64,000 nt of DNA from Brevundimonas sp. 357. GTDB taxonomy: Bacteria; Pseudomonadota; Alphaproteobacteria; Caulobacterales; Caulobacteraceae. Each line of letters begins with the position of its first letter. Position 1 is the first letter of the stretch. Made by a program: the position numbers and the translations under genes. This document shows, piece by piece, positions 35,577 to 43,948 of the stretch. The notes under the pieces are model-generated. The model was not told the DNA's origin and did not search any database. It saw only the letters and a program-made list of their open reading frames with translations. The DNA lies in the NCBI RefSeq assembly GCF_003938605.1, contig NZ_RHWX01000015.1, positions 1 through 64,000 of the forward strand, given 5' to 3'.

Positions 35577-35605
35577 TTGAAACATGCAACGAGGATGCAT
35601 ATAAT
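35577..35605 (+). promoter_or_regulatory. Promoter of nsrR with overlapping half operator
   Basis: TTGAAA (35577-35582), a 17-base spacer and TATAAT (35600-35605) form a strong consensus promoter for nsrR. GATGCAT (35594-35600) overlaps the -10 and looks like an NsrR half site, which suggests autoregulation. Confidence 0.75.
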
Positions 35606-35654
35606 TTTCTGCGGCGCGATGACGCGCTGATTGTCGAGGCTCCTGAGAGGCTGA

Positions 35655-36104
35655 ATGCGCCTGACGCGCTACACCGACTACGCCATGCGGGTGCTGCTCT
35701 ATCTGGGGGCGCGCCAGGATCGGCTGTGCTCGATCGCCGAGATCGCCCAGGCCTACGGCATCTCGCAGAACCATCTGATGAAGGTGGTCAGCGACCTGGT
35801 GAGCGCGGGTTATCTGGTCAGCGTGCGCGGGCGGTTCGGCGGGGTGCGGCTGGCGCGTCCGCCGGATCAGATCAACGTCGGCGCCGTGGTGCGCCATACC
35901 GAGGACGGCTTTGATCTGGTCGATTGCGGCAGTTGCGTCATCGCCCCGGCCTGCGGCCTGACGGGCGCCCTGCATCAGGCCCTGGCCGCCTTCATGAAGG
36001 TTCTGGACGGCTACACCCTGGAGAATCTGCTCAGCCGCCGGATCGACATGGCGGGCCTGTTCGCCGCCGCGCCGGCGGCTCAGGAAGCGGCGAACGCCAG
36101 CTGA
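35655..36104 (+). CDS. nsrR: NO-sensing Rrf2-family repressor NsrR
   Basis: A 149-residue Rrf2 protein: winged helix (MRLTRYTDYAMRVLLYLGAR, ISQNHLMKVVSDLVSAGYLVSVRGRFGGVRLAR) followed by an Fe-S binding loop with Cys91, Cys94 and Cys100 (DCGSCVIAPAC). NsrR holds an NO-sensitive Fe-S cluster through three such cysteines. It is divergent from the DUF1971-hmp operon and the operator between them fits the NsrR consensus. Its last 25 bases overlap the 3' end of the converging thioredoxin-fold gene. Confidence 0.92.
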   Translation: MRLTRYTDYAMRVLLYLGARQDRLCSIAEIAQAYGISQNHLMKVVSDLVSAGYLVSVRGRFGGVRLARPPDQINVGAVVRHTEDGFDLVDCGSCVIAPACGLTGALHQALAAFMKVLDGYTLENLLSRRIDMAGLFAAAPAAQEAANAS

Positions 36105-36568
36105 CGCTCCAGCAGCAAGGCCATGATCTCGGCGCCCAGTTGCATGTCCGAGACCGGACCGAAACGGCGGGTGCGCATCCTCCCCTGCCGATCGACCAGC
36201 ACCAGACTGGGCGTGCCCTGTAGGTTATAGGCGGTCATGGTTCGCGGCGCGGTCGTCGTTTCGGACGGCGCATCGACGGCGACGGGAAAACGGCAGCCGT
36301 TGTCCGTCAGCCATCGAGCCAGGCCCGCGCGATCCGACTGTTGCTCGTGATGTTCGAACACGCTGTGCACGCCGAGCACCACGACCTCGCCCGAGGTAAA
36401 GGTTTCGGCGACGCGGCGGGCCTGAGGCAACGCATAGTGCGAACACCCGGGGCACAGGCGTTGCAGAAAGACGATGCAGACCACCTTGCCGGCCAGGTCC
36501 GTCAGGCGCACCGGCTCCGGGGCGTTCAGCCATTCGGCGGCTTCGATCGGCGGTGCGGGACGAGGCAT
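36080..36568 (-). CDS. AhpC/TSA-family thioredoxin-fold protein
   Basis: A 162-residue protein with a thioredoxin fold: LTDLAGKVVCIVFLQRLCPGCSHYALPQA carries a C-P-G-C active site, and QGTPSLVLVDRQGRM provides the cis-Pro loop. The ending MQLGAEIMALL is common in peroxiredoxin-like or ResA/TlpA-like proteins. No signal peptide is present, so it is probably cytoplasmic. The start at 36568 is chosen because longer frames would run through the tRNA gene at 36601. It is convergent with nsrR and overlaps it by 25 bases. Confidence 0.7.
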   Translation of the reverse strand: MPRPAPPIEAAEWLNAPEPVRLTDLAGKVVCIVFLQRLCPGCSHYALPQARRVAETFTSGEVVVLGVHSVFEHHEQQSDRAGLARWLTDNGCRFPVAVDAPSETTTAPRTMTAYNLQGTPSLVLVDRQGRMRTRRFGPVSDMQLGAEIMALLLERQLAFAAS

Positions 36569-36600
36569 GGGCGGTCTCTTTGTCGATATCAGCGCGCCGA

Positions 36601-36674
36601 TGGAGGCCGGACCTGGAATCGAACCAGGCTGGACGGATATGCACTCCGTCGCGTGACCGCTCCGCCATCCGGCC
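36601..36674 (-). tRNA. tRNA-Cys (GCA) with unusual anticodon loop
   Basis: A 74-nt cloverleaf including CCA. The acceptor arms GGCCGGA/TCCGGCC pair fully. The T arm is CCTGG-TTCGATT-CCAGG, the anticodon stem ACGGA/TCCGT and the discriminator base T, as in bacterial tRNA-Cys. The 7-base loop GTGCATA gives anticodon GCA with the expected T33. It also has G at position 32 and T at 37; position 37 is almost always a purine. The D stem has only three good pairs with a 13-22 mismatch, as known for tRNA-Cys. It may be a normal gene with an odd loop or a second, degenerating copy. Confidence 0.8.
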
Positions 36675-36737
36675 TTCGGCGTGTCGAGCTTCGATAGCAG
36701 GCGACGACCGACTTGGCCTCGGCCGGTTTGCACGTCT

Positions 36738-38177
36738 TCAAGGGGCCGGTTTCGTCGCGGTCAGCCGCTTTACCGCGCGTCGCAATTCATCGTCATCCAG
36801 GCTGGCGAAGCCCAGGCGGAAGGCGTTCAGCCTTTGCGCCGGGTCCAATTGCAACTGGCCGCCGTGGGTGAGCATCAGGCCCGCCTTTTCCGCGGCCGCG
36901 GCCCAGGCGGCGGCGTCGATGGAAGCGTTCACCTTCAGCCACAGGGCCAGGCCTCCAGCGGGGCGTTCGAACGTCGCCGCGTCGCCCAGTGCCTGGGCGA
37001 TTTCGGTTGCGAGCAGGTCGCGGCGCTGTTCATAGATGCGGCGCGCCTTGCGCGCGTGACGGCCCAGGTCGCCTTCGTCGATCAGCTTGGCCAGGGCGTG
37101 TTCCAGCGGCACGTCGCCCTGCCTGTCCACGGCTTCGCGCAGCCGCGCCATGCGCGCCAGGATCGGCCGGGGCCCGGTCGCGTAGCCGATGCGCAGGGCC
37201 GGAGCCAGCAGCTTGGAGACCGAGCCGATGTGCACCACCCGGTTCTCCGCCTGGGCGCGGGAGGCCAGCGGCAGCACGGGGCGGCCCTCGAAGCGGTATT
37301 CGTGGTCGTAGTCGTCCTCGATCAACGTCAGGCCATGGCGGCGGGCCAGATCCAGCAGCCGCAGCCGCCGCCCGGCCCCCAGCGTCACCGTGGTCGGATA
37401 CTGATGGTGCGGCGTGACATAGACGGCGCGGATCTCCGGGTCGCGCGCCAGCAGGGCCTCCAGCCGGTCGACGTCCAGACCCTGGCCGTCGACGGGGGCG
37501 CCGACCACGCGGGCGCCCGCCGCGCGGAAGGCCTGCCAGGCCAGCGGATAGCCGGGATCCTCGACCGCGATCGCCTGACCTGGCTCCAGCACGGCGCCCG
37601 CCGCCAGGAACAGGGCCATCTGGCTGCCTCGCGTCACCAGCACGTCGTCGGCGCCCGCCGTCAGGCCGCGCTCGGCCGTCAGATAGCGGGCCAGGGAGGC
37701 GCGCAGCGGCGGCGCGCCGCGCGGATCGCCATAGCCGGTCAGCATGCGCAGGCCCGCCGCCGACACCGCCCGGCGAAAGGCGCGCGCCAGTTCCGCGCCG
37801 GGCATCAGTCGGGCGTCCGGCGCGCCGTCCGAAAAGCGCAGGGGCGCAGGCGTCGCGCTCGGCCGCAACGGCGAAATCGGCGCCGCCTCGCTTTTGTTCC
37901 AGCCGCGGACGCCCAGGTCAGGCAGATCGCGCGCGACATAGGTGCCGCGCGACGCCTCGGCCGCCAGCCAGCCCTGCAGGATCAGCTCCTGATAGGCAGC
38001 ATCGATCGTGTTCCGGTGCAGGCTTAGCGTCGCCGCCAGGGCGCGCGTGCCCGGCAGGCGGTCGCCCGGCTTCAGCCGCCCGCGCTCGATCTCGCGGATG
38101 ATGGAGGCGGCCAGGTTGATGAAGATCGGCTGGGCCGGGTTGTCGATCAACTCGATGACGATGGCGCTTCGCCCCAT
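36738..38177 (-). CDS. MocR/PdxR-family regulator (GntR-aminotransferase fusion)
   Basis: A 479-residue protein: GntR winged helix (SIIREIERGRLKPGDRLPGTRALAATLSLHRNTIDAAYQELILQGWL) joined to a fold-type I aminotransferase domain with the PLP lysine in HIGSVSKLLAPALRIGYA and ASP-containing LIEDDYDHEYRFEGRP. MocR proteins bind PLP and control vitamin B6 or amino-acid genes without enzymatic activity. It is divergent from a glutaredoxin-like gene, a serine hydroxymethyltransferase gene and pyridoxal kinase pdxY, so control of these genes (PdxR-like) is likely. Confidence 0.88.
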   Translation of the reverse strand: MGRSAIVIELIDNPAQPIFINLAASIIREIERGRLKPGDRLPGTRALAATLSLHRNTIDAAYQELILQGWLAAEASRGTYVARDLPDLGVRGWNKSEAAPISPLRPSATPAPLRFSDGAPDARLMPGAELARAFRRAVSAAGLRMLTGYGDPRGAPPLRASLARYLTAERGLTAGADDVLVTRGSQMALFLAAGAVLEPGQAIAVEDPGYPLAWQAFRAAGARVVGAPVDGQGLDVDRLEALLARDPEIRAVYVTPHHQYPTTVTLGAGRRLRLLDLARRHGLTLIEDDYDHEYRFEGRPVLPLASRAQAENRVVHIGSVSKLLAPALRIGYATGPRPILARMARLREAVDRQGDVPLEHALAKLIDEGDLGRHARKARRIYEQRRDLLATEIAQALGDAATFERPAGGLALWLKVNASIDAAAWAAAAEKAGLMLTHGGQLQLDPAQRLNAFRLGFASLDDDELRRAVKRLTATKPAP

Positions 38178-38294
38178 AAACCGGCCTATCCATTTTGAAT
38201 AAAGCGGCTCTTAGCGGCAGGCCGTCAGATGGGTATCCCACGCTCGATCCCGCACAGCAACACCGCTGTCGGACAGAGCGAAGGGATAGGCGTC
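38178..38294. promoter_or_regulatory. Divergent control region between MocR and glyA/pdxY side
   Basis: Near the regulator start an AT-rich TATCCATTTTGAATAAAG is followed by a direct repeat AGCGGC (38203-38208 and 38213-38218, 10-base period). Direct repeats one helical turn apart are typical of MocR binding sites. No clear -35/-10 pair was found. Confidence 0.35.
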
Positions 38295-38531
38295 ATGGCC
38301 CGCAAAGCTGTTTTCTATCATGCCGGATGCACCGTCTGCGTCGATGCGGAGCAGCGTTTCGCCGGGGCGCTGAACCCGGCTGACTACGCCGTCGAGGTCG
38401 TCCATCTGGGCGAGGCGCCGGGCCGCCTGGATGAGGCTGAGGCCGCGGGCGTCAAGTCGGTGCCCGCCTTCGTCATCGACGGCGCCGTCTATCACATCAA
38501 CCACGGCGCGGACCTGTCCGCCCTGCGTTGA
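38295..38531 (+). CDS. Small glutaredoxin-like thioredoxin-fold protein
   Basis: A 78-residue protein with an active-site-like C-T-V-C in FYHAGCTVCVDAEQRF and the cis-Pro region GVKSVPAFVIDGAVYHINHGADLSALR. The fold and size match short glutaredoxins. AGGGATAGG lies upstream of the ATG at 38295. It lies between the MocR gene and glyA, 114 bases before glyA, and may be co-regulated with it. Partner unknown. Confidence 0.7.
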   Translation: MARKAVFYHAGCTVCVDAEQRFAGALNPADYAVEVVHLGEAPGRLDEAEAAGVKSVPAFVIDGAVYHINHGADLSALR

Positions 38532-38645
38532 ACGACGTTCGGCCCTCGCCCTCTCCCCCGAGGCGAAGGCCGCTTGGCGGGTCGGCGTCCCTCCTCCTCA
38601 GATCGGCCCGACCCGCCCCTTTTTTATCTGACTGACGGAGACGGC

Positions 38646-39914
38646 ATGACTTCCGAACTGGCGACGCGGGCTCTGGACCCGCAACTGGCCCAAGCCCTGA
38701 TGCTGGAGCGCCAGCGCCAGCAGGACAGCATCGAGCTGATCGCGTCCGAGAACATCGTCAGCGCCGCCGTGCGTCAGGCGCAGGGCTCCGTCCTGACCAA
38801 CAAATACGCCGAGGGCTATCCGGGCCGCCGCTACTATGGCGGGTGCGAGGCGGTCGACATCGCCGAGAAGCTGGCCATCGAGCGCGCCTGCACCCTGTTC
38901 GACACGGCCTACGCCAACGTCCAGCCGCACTCGGGCGTCAACGCCAACCTGGCCGTGCTGTTCGCCCTGATCAAGCCGGGCGACCGCATCATGGGGCTGG
39001 ACCTGGCCTGCGGCGGCCACCTGACGCACGGCTCGCCGGTCAGCCTGTCGGGCCAGTGGTTCGAGGTCAGCGCCTATCGGGTGCGCGAAGACGACGACCT
39101 GATCGACTATGACGACATGGAACAGCGCGTTCTTCAGGATCGGCCGCGCCTGATCTATGCGGGCGGCTCGGCCTATCCGCGCCGCATCGACTTTGCCCGG
39201 ATGCGCCAGATCGCGGATCAGGTCGGCGCCTATCTGGTGGCCGACGTGGCCCACTACGCCGGGCTGATCGCGGCGGGCCTCTATCCCAATCCGACGCCGC
39301 ACGCCCATGTCACCACCTCGACCACGCACAAGACCCTGCGCGGACCGCGCGGCGGCCTGATCCTGTGCAACGATCCCGAGTTGGCGCGGCGCATCGACAA
39401 GGCGGTCTTCCCCGGCACGCAAGGGGGACCGCTGATGCACGTCATCGCGGGCAAGGCGGCGGCCTTCCACGAGGCGCTTCAGCCGGACTTTGTCGAATAT
39501 TCAAAGGCGGTGATCGAGAACGCGCGCGTGCTGGGCCAGACGCTGGCGGACGGGGGTCTGCGCCTCGTGTCGGGCGGTACGGACTGCCATCTGGTGCTGG
39601 TGGACTTGCGCCCCTTCGGCCTGACCGGCAAGGCGGCGGTCGAGGCGCTGGAGGATCATGGCCTGATCGCCAACAAGAACTCGGTCCCCTATGACACGGC
39701 CTCGCCGATGGTGACGTCGGGGCTGCGGCTGGGCTCGCCGTCCTCGACCTCGCGCGGGTTCGACGCCGAGGCTTTCCGCACGGTCGGCGGCATGATCCTG
39801 ACCATCCTCAAGGGTCTGCGCGACGGCGATCTCGACAGCGCGGCGGTGAAGGCGCAGGGAAGAGAACTGACGCGGGCCTATCCGATCGCCGGACCGGCGC
39901 TGACGCCCGCTTAA
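38646..39914 (+). CDS. glyA: Serine hydroxymethyltransferase (possible second paralog)
   Basis: A 422-residue PLP enzyme that converts serine and tetrahydrofolate to glycine and methylene-THF. Visible SHMT motifs are [48 protein letters not shown] and the PLP lysine in [13 protein letters not shown] (about residue 229). Where housekeeping enzymes read DMAHVAGL or DMAHFAGL, this one has [12 protein letters not shown], and C-G-G-H precedes the THGS motif. Together with its MocR regulator and pdxY this suggests a specialised paralog, perhaps for a substituted serine. The ATG at 38646 fits the family N-terminus. Confidence 0.88.
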   Translation: MTSELATRALDPQLAQALMLERQRQQDSIELIASENIVSAAVRQAQGSVLTNKYAEGYPGRRYYGGCEAVDIAEKLAIERACTLFDTAYANVQPHSGVNANLAVLFALIKPGDRIMGLDLACGGHLTHGSPVSLSGQWFEVSAYRVREDDDLIDYDDMEQRVLQDRPRLIYAGGSAYPRRIDFARMRQIADQVGAYLVADVAHYAGLIAAGLYPNPTPHAHVTTSTTHKTLRGPRGGLILCNDPELARRIDKAVFPGTQGGPLMHVIAGKAAAFHEALQPDFVEYSKAVIENARVLGQTLADGGLRLVSGGTDCHLVLVDLRPFGLTGKAAVEALEDHGLIANKNSVPYDTASPMVTSGLRLGSPSSTSRGFDAEAFRTVGGMILTILKGLRDGDLDSAAVKAQGRELTRAYPIAGPALTPA

Positions 39915-39931
39915 GGAGGTTCCGAACGCGC

Positions 39932-40732
39932 GTGCGGGTCATCTCGATTCAAAGCCAGGTCGTCTACGGCCACGTCGGCAACAGCGCGGCGGTCCAGCCG
40001 ATGCAGGCCATGGGGCTGGAGGTGGCGGCGGTGCCGACCACCCTGCTGTCCAATCACCCGCACTATCCGACCATGCGCGGCCGGATTCTGGAGACGGAAT
40101 TGGTCGCCGACCTGTTGCTGGGGGTCGAGGAGCGCGACCTGCCGATGACGGCCGGAGCGGTGGTCACGGGCTATATGGGTTCGGCCGCCAATGCGGCGGC
40201 GACGGCGGGTTTCCTGCGGCGCTGGAAGGCGCAGAACCCCGCCCTGCTGCACATCTGCGACCCGGTGATCGGCGACGATGATCTGGGCGTCTTCGTCGCC
40301 GATGGCCTGATCGAACAGTTCCGCGACGAGCTGACGCCGATGGCCGACATCATCACCCCTAACCAGTTCGAGCTGGGCCGACTGGTCGGCGAACGGCCCG
40401 ATACGGTCGAGGGGGTGATCGAGGCGACGCGCATCCTGAACGCGCGGGGAACCGGGCGGACGGTGGTGACGGGCTGCGTCCTGGCCGACACGGCGCCGGG
40501 CGAGGTCGAGACGGTGGCGGTCGACGGCGGCGTCGCCCATCGCACCTCCATCCCTCGCATCCCGATCCGGCCCAGCGGCACCGGCGACCTGTTCACCGCA
40601 TACCTGACCGGCTGGCTGATGCGCGGCGAGGGACTGGCCGAGGCCGCCGCCCGCGCCACCGCCGGGGTCCAGACCGTTCTGCTGCGGACCCAGGCGGCGG
40701 GCGCTTTCGAGATGCGCCTGACCGAGGACTGA
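39932..40732 (+). CDS. pdxY: Pyridoxal kinase PdxY
   Basis: A 266-residue ribokinase-fold enzyme that phosphorylates pyridoxal to PLP. The N-terminus VISIQSQVVYGHVGNSAAVQPMQAMGLEV, the middle CDPVIGDD and ADIITPNQFELG, and the C-terminal GTGDLFTAYLTGWL with the catalytic Asp are diagnostic of PdxK/PdxY. The start is a GTG 11 bases after AAGGAGGT, directly behind glyA (17-base gap), so both should be co-transcribed. It fits the PLP theme of the region. Confidence 0.93.
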   Translation: MRVISIQSQVVYGHVGNSAAVQPMQAMGLEVAAVPTTLLSNHPHYPTMRGRILETELVADLLLGVEERDLPMTAGAVVTGYMGSAANAAATAGFLRRWKAQNPALLHICDPVIGDDDLGVFVADGLIEQFRDELTPMADIITPNQFELGRLVGERPDTVEGVIEATRILNARGTGRTVVTGCVLADTAPGEVETVAVDGGVAHRTSIPRIPIRPSGTGDLFTAYLTGWLMRGEGLAEAAARATAGVQTVLLRTQAAGAFEMRLTED

Positions 40733-40738
40733 AAGCCC

Positions 40739-41896
40739 TCAGCCGAAGCCGGCGACGGCGGCGATCACCCGGTCCTGCACGGCCTCGTCCAGATAGGCGC
40801 TCATCGGCAGGCTGACGACCCGTTCGGCCTTGGCCTCGGTCACGGCCAGACCGCCGGGGCCGACCGGGTGCTGGCGATAGGCGGGCTGGCGGTGCAGGGG
40901 GATCGGATAATAGACGGCGGTCGGCACGCCCTCAGCCTTCAGATGGGCGGCAAGGGCGTCGCGGTCGTCATGCTCGACGGTAAATTGCGCCCAGACCGAG
41001 CGGCCGCCGGAAATGACGACCGGCGTCGCCGCCACACGACCGGCCAGCCCCTGCACATAGCGGTCGGCGATGTGGTTGCGGCGTTCGATCTCGTCCGGGA
41101 AGATCTTCAACTTCTCCAGCAGGACGGCGGCCTGCAACGTGTCCAGCCGTCCGTTCATGCCCAGGCGCGGGTTCAGATATTTGGGGTCGTGCGCAAAGCC
41201 CTGCGCCGCTGCATCCGCCGCCGTCGCCTGTCCGTGGACGCGCAGGGAAACGAGGTGATCCATCAGCGCCTCATCCTTCATCAGCACCGCCCCGCCGTCG
41301 CCATAGGCGCCCAGCGGCTTGGCCGGGAAAAAGCTCAGCGTGGTGGCGTCGACCCAGTGGATCGGGTGTTGGCCGTTCAGGGTGCAGCCGAACCCCTGCG
41401 CCGAATCCGCGATCAGCTTCAGCCCGTGTTTCTGGGTGATTTGTGACAGAGCAGGATAGTCCGCAGGCTGGCCGAACAGGTCCACGGCGATGACGGCGCG
41501 GGGCGTCAGCACGCCTTCGCGCTCGACCGCCTCGACGGCGGCGCGCAGGTGGTCGGGGTCGATCGTCCAGGTGTCGGGGCGGATGTCGACGAAGACCGGC
41601 GTGGCGCCCGCCAGCGCCACCACTTCGGCCGTGGCGGCGAAGGTGAAGGCGGGGCAGAAGACGGCGTCTCCCGGCCCCACGCCCCACGCCATCATCAGCA
41701 GCACCAGCGCATCCGTTCCATTGGAACAGGACAGGGCGTGGGGCGCCTGACCGAAGTCGCACAGGGCCTGTTCAAAGGCGCCGACCGCCGGGCCCATGAT
41801 GTACTGGCCGCTGGCCGCGACCTCCATCAAGGCGGCGTCGATGTTCGCGCCGATGCGGCGGCGCTGGCTGAGAAGATCGATGAAGGGAATGGACAC
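40739..41896 (-). CDS. DegT/DnrJ/EryC1/StrS-family aminotransferase
   Basis: A 385-residue PLP-dependent sugar aminotransferase: IPFIDLLSQRRRI, MGPAVGAFEQALCDF, CSNGTDALVLLMMAWGVGPGDAV, the PLP-binding ADSAQGFG and the lysine in SFFPAKPLGAYGDGGAVL. Family members transfer an amino group to nucleotide-linked keto sugars for surface polysaccharides. The start is a GTG after GGAG. It is the last gene of the probable operon alr-yggS-degT and converges on pdxY with only 6 bases between. No other sugar genes are nearby, so the sugar is unknown. Confidence 0.88.
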   Translation of the reverse strand: MSIPFIDLLSQRRRIGANIDAALMEVAASGQYIMGPAVGAFEQALCDFGQAPHALSCSNGTDALVLLMMAWGVGPGDAVFCPAFTFAATAEVVALAGATPVFVDIRPDTWTIDPDHLRAAVEAVEREGVLTPRAVIAVDLFGQPADYPALSQITQKHGLKLIADSAQGFGCTLNGQHPIHWVDATTLSFFPAKPLGAYGDGGAVLMKDEALMDHLVSLRVHGQATAADAAAQGFAHDPKYLNPRLGMNGRLDTLQAAVLLEKLKIFPDEIERRNHIADRYVQGLAGRVAATPVVISGGRSVWAQFTVEHDDRDALAAHLKAEGVPTAVYYPIPLHRQPAYRQHPVGPGGLAVTEAKAERVVSLPMSAYLDEAVQDRVIAAVAGFG

Positions 41897-41937
41897 GCGG
41901 TTACTCCGGGGAGGGGAGGAAAATCAGGCCAACTGGC

Positions 41938-42699
41938 TCAGGCCAGACCGGGCCAGTAGTGGGCGTTCGGCGTCGGGCGCGGGCCGAAGATGGCCTGACC
42001 GACCCGCACCACGGTCGCGCCTTCGCGCACCGCCAGTTCGTAGTCGCCGGTCATGCCCATCGACAGGCCGGTGATGCGCGCGTCGATGCGCTCGGCCCTG
42101 TCGCGCAGGGACCGCAGCAGGGTGAAGCAGGGCCGCACCCGGTCGGGATCGTCGCTGAACACGGCCAGCGTCATCAGCCCCTGCGGCTTCAGCCGGGGAA
42201 AGGCTTCCAGCCGTTCGATGAAGTCCAACGCATCGTCGGGACGCAGGCCGAACTTGCTCTCCTCGCCCGAGGTGTTGACCTGGACATAGACCTTCATGTC
42301 GCGCCCGTCGGTCTCCAGCCGCTTGTTCAGCACCTCGGCCAGCTTGAGGCTGTCCAGCGCATGAAACTCGTCGGCCAGACGGGTCAGGTATTTGACCTTG
42401 TTCGACTGCAGATGGCCGACGACGTGCCAGCGCATCGACAGGTCGGCCATGGCCTCGGCCTTGTCGCGGGCCTCCTGCAGCTTGTTCTCGCCGAAGTCGG
42501 TGACGCCCGCCGCCCAGGCTAGTCGCAGAATCTCGGCCGGCACCGTCTTGGTGATGGGCAACAGGCGCACGCTGTCGATCGGCCGCCCGACCTGTTCGCA
42601 GGCGGCGGCGATGCGGCGATGAACCAGCGCCAGATTGGCGGCGAACCGCTCGCGCGGGTCAGGCCCGAAGCGTTCGAGGTTTTCAAGTGAAAGGGTCAC
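41938..42699 (-). CDS. yggS: PLP homeostasis protein YggS/PLPBP
   Basis: A 253-residue alanine-racemase-fold protein with the PLP lysine in LLPITKTVPAEILR and the family segments FGENKLQEARDKAEAM, WHVVGHLQSNKVKYL, YVQVNTSGEESKFGL and LSMGMTGDYELAVREGATVVRVGQAIFG. These proteins bind PLP and keep its pool balanced without known catalysis. The start is the GTG at 42699 that overlaps the alr stop (GTGA); GGGAG lies upstream. It is probably translated together with alr. Confidence 0.92.
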   Translation of the reverse strand: MTLSLENLERFGPDPRERFAANLALVHRRIAAACEQVGRPIDSVRLLPITKTVPAEILRLAWAAGVTDFGENKLQEARDKAEAMADLSMRWHVVGHLQSNKVKYLTRLADEFHALDSLKLAEVLNKRLETDGRDMKVYVQVNTSGEESKFGLRPDDALDFIERLEAFPRLKPQGLMTLAVFSDDPDRVRPCFTLLRSLRDRAERIDARITGLSMGMTGDYELAVREGATVVRVGQAIFGPRPTPNAHYWPGLA

Positions 42700-43901
42700 G
42701 AAACATACTCCCGACACAGGCGACGGCCCAGCCGCGCGATGACTTCATAGTCGATGGTCGCGCCTTCCAGCGCCAGTTGTTCCGGCGTCCGATTGGGGCC
42801 GAGCAGCTCCACCTGATCGCCCGGTTTCAGCGCATCGGGCCGCAGGGCGCTGATATCCACCACCAGACTGTCCATCGAGATGCGCCCGGCGAAGGGCAGC
42901 AACCGCCCCTCGAACGCGGCGGCGCCGGTGGCCGACAACTGACGCGGCCAGCCGTCGGCATAGCCCACGCCGATGGTCGCCAGACGCATGCCCTTCGCCG
43001 CCGTGACGGCCCAGCCGTAGCCGACGCCCGCGCCCGCAGGCACGTCGCGGGTCTGGATGACGCGGCCCGTCACCTCGACCACCGGCTGCATGGCCTTGGC
43101 TGAGGGCGAGGCGTCCAGTCCGAACAGGGCGGCCCCGACCCGGCACAGGTCATAGTGATAGTCTTCGCCCAGCCAGCACCCGGCCGAGTTGGCCAGCGAG
43201 CGCTCAACGCCCTGCGGCGCGTGGGCCAATATGCGCTCGAAAGCCTGTCGCTGGCGCGCATTGCCCGCGTGGCCGGGGGTGTCGGCGACGGCCAGGTGGC
43301 TGAGGATCAGGCGCGGTTCGATCCAGCGGATCGGGCCCTCCGGGTCAAAGGCCCATGCGGCGTCCTCTAGCGGCAGGCCCAGCCGCGACATGCCGGTGTC
43401 GAACTGGATCGCCGCCGCCAGCGGCCGCCCGACGGCCCGGCCCAGACGCGCCCAGCCCTCCATCTGCTCGCGGCTGTTCAGCACCGGGATCGCCCCGGCG
43501 GCCAGGGCGGCGTATTCGGCGCCCGGCGCCAGGCCGTTCAGCACGAATAGTTCGGCGTCGGCGGGCAGGACGCGGCGCAGCTCCACCGCCTCGAACAGAT
43601 GGGCGACGAAGAAGGCCCGGCATCCGGCGTCATAGAGGGCGGGCGCGATGCGGGCCGCGCCCAGACCATAGGCGTCGGCCTTGACCACGGCGGCGCAGGC
43701 GGCGGGGGCGATCCTGTCCCGCATGGCGCGATAGTTGGCGGCGACGGCGCCAAGGGAAACGCGAATCCGGCCGCCGCCGTGGTCGGATCGGCGGCCCGGC
43801 TGATCGGTCGGGAACAGGGCGAGGGCAGGCAAGGGACGGGAACTCTCACGGCGTCGGCTGACCGCCGACCTCCGCACCCTAGACGGCGCTGTCCCGGCCA
43901 T
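42696..43901 (-). CDS. alr: Alanine racemase
   Basis: About 400 residues. The TIM-barrel half has the PLP lysine in AAVVKADAYGLGA, QFDTGMSRLGLP and SHLAVADTPGHAGNARQRQAFE; the C-terminal half has GVGYADGWPRQ and FAGRISMDSLVVDIS. It makes D-alanine for the cell wall. The first 25-30 residues are Arg-rich and unlike the family, so the true start may be an internal GTG (43877) or TTG (about 43832) and the annotated start is uncertain. It overlaps yggS by 4 bases and follows the MocR gene by 47 bases. Confidence 0.9.
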   Translation of the reverse strand: MAGTAPSRVRRSAVSRRRESSRPLPALALFPTDQPGRRSDHGGGRIRVSLGAVAANYRAMRDRIAPAACAAVVKADAYGLGAARIAPALYDAGCRAFFVAHLFEAVELRRVLPADAELFVLNGLAPGAEYAALAAGAIPVLNSREQMEGWARLGRAVGRPLAAAIQFDTGMSRLGLPLEDAAWAFDPEGPIRWIEPRLILSHLAVADTPGHAGNARQRQAFERILAHAPQGVERSLANSAGCWLGEDYHYDLCRVGAALFGLDASPSAKAMQPVVEVTGRVIQTRDVPAGAGVGYGWAVTAAKGMRLATIGVGYADGWPRQLSATGAAAFEGRLLPFAGRISMDSLVVDISALRPDALKPGDQVELLGPNRTPEQLALEGATIDYEVIARLGRRLCREYVS

Positions 43902-43948
43902 TCCCCGCCACGTCGGCGCAGATCGTCAGACCGCTTTGTAAGCGTCGA

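Noticed and set aside
36569..36733. N-terminal extension of the thioredoxin-fold gene
   Set aside because: The extension would read through the tRNA-Cys gene.
39915..39931. Riboswitch (glycine, B12 or TPP type) near glyA/pdxY or the TonB receptors
   Set aside because: The upstream gaps are short and no conserved aptamer pattern was visible.
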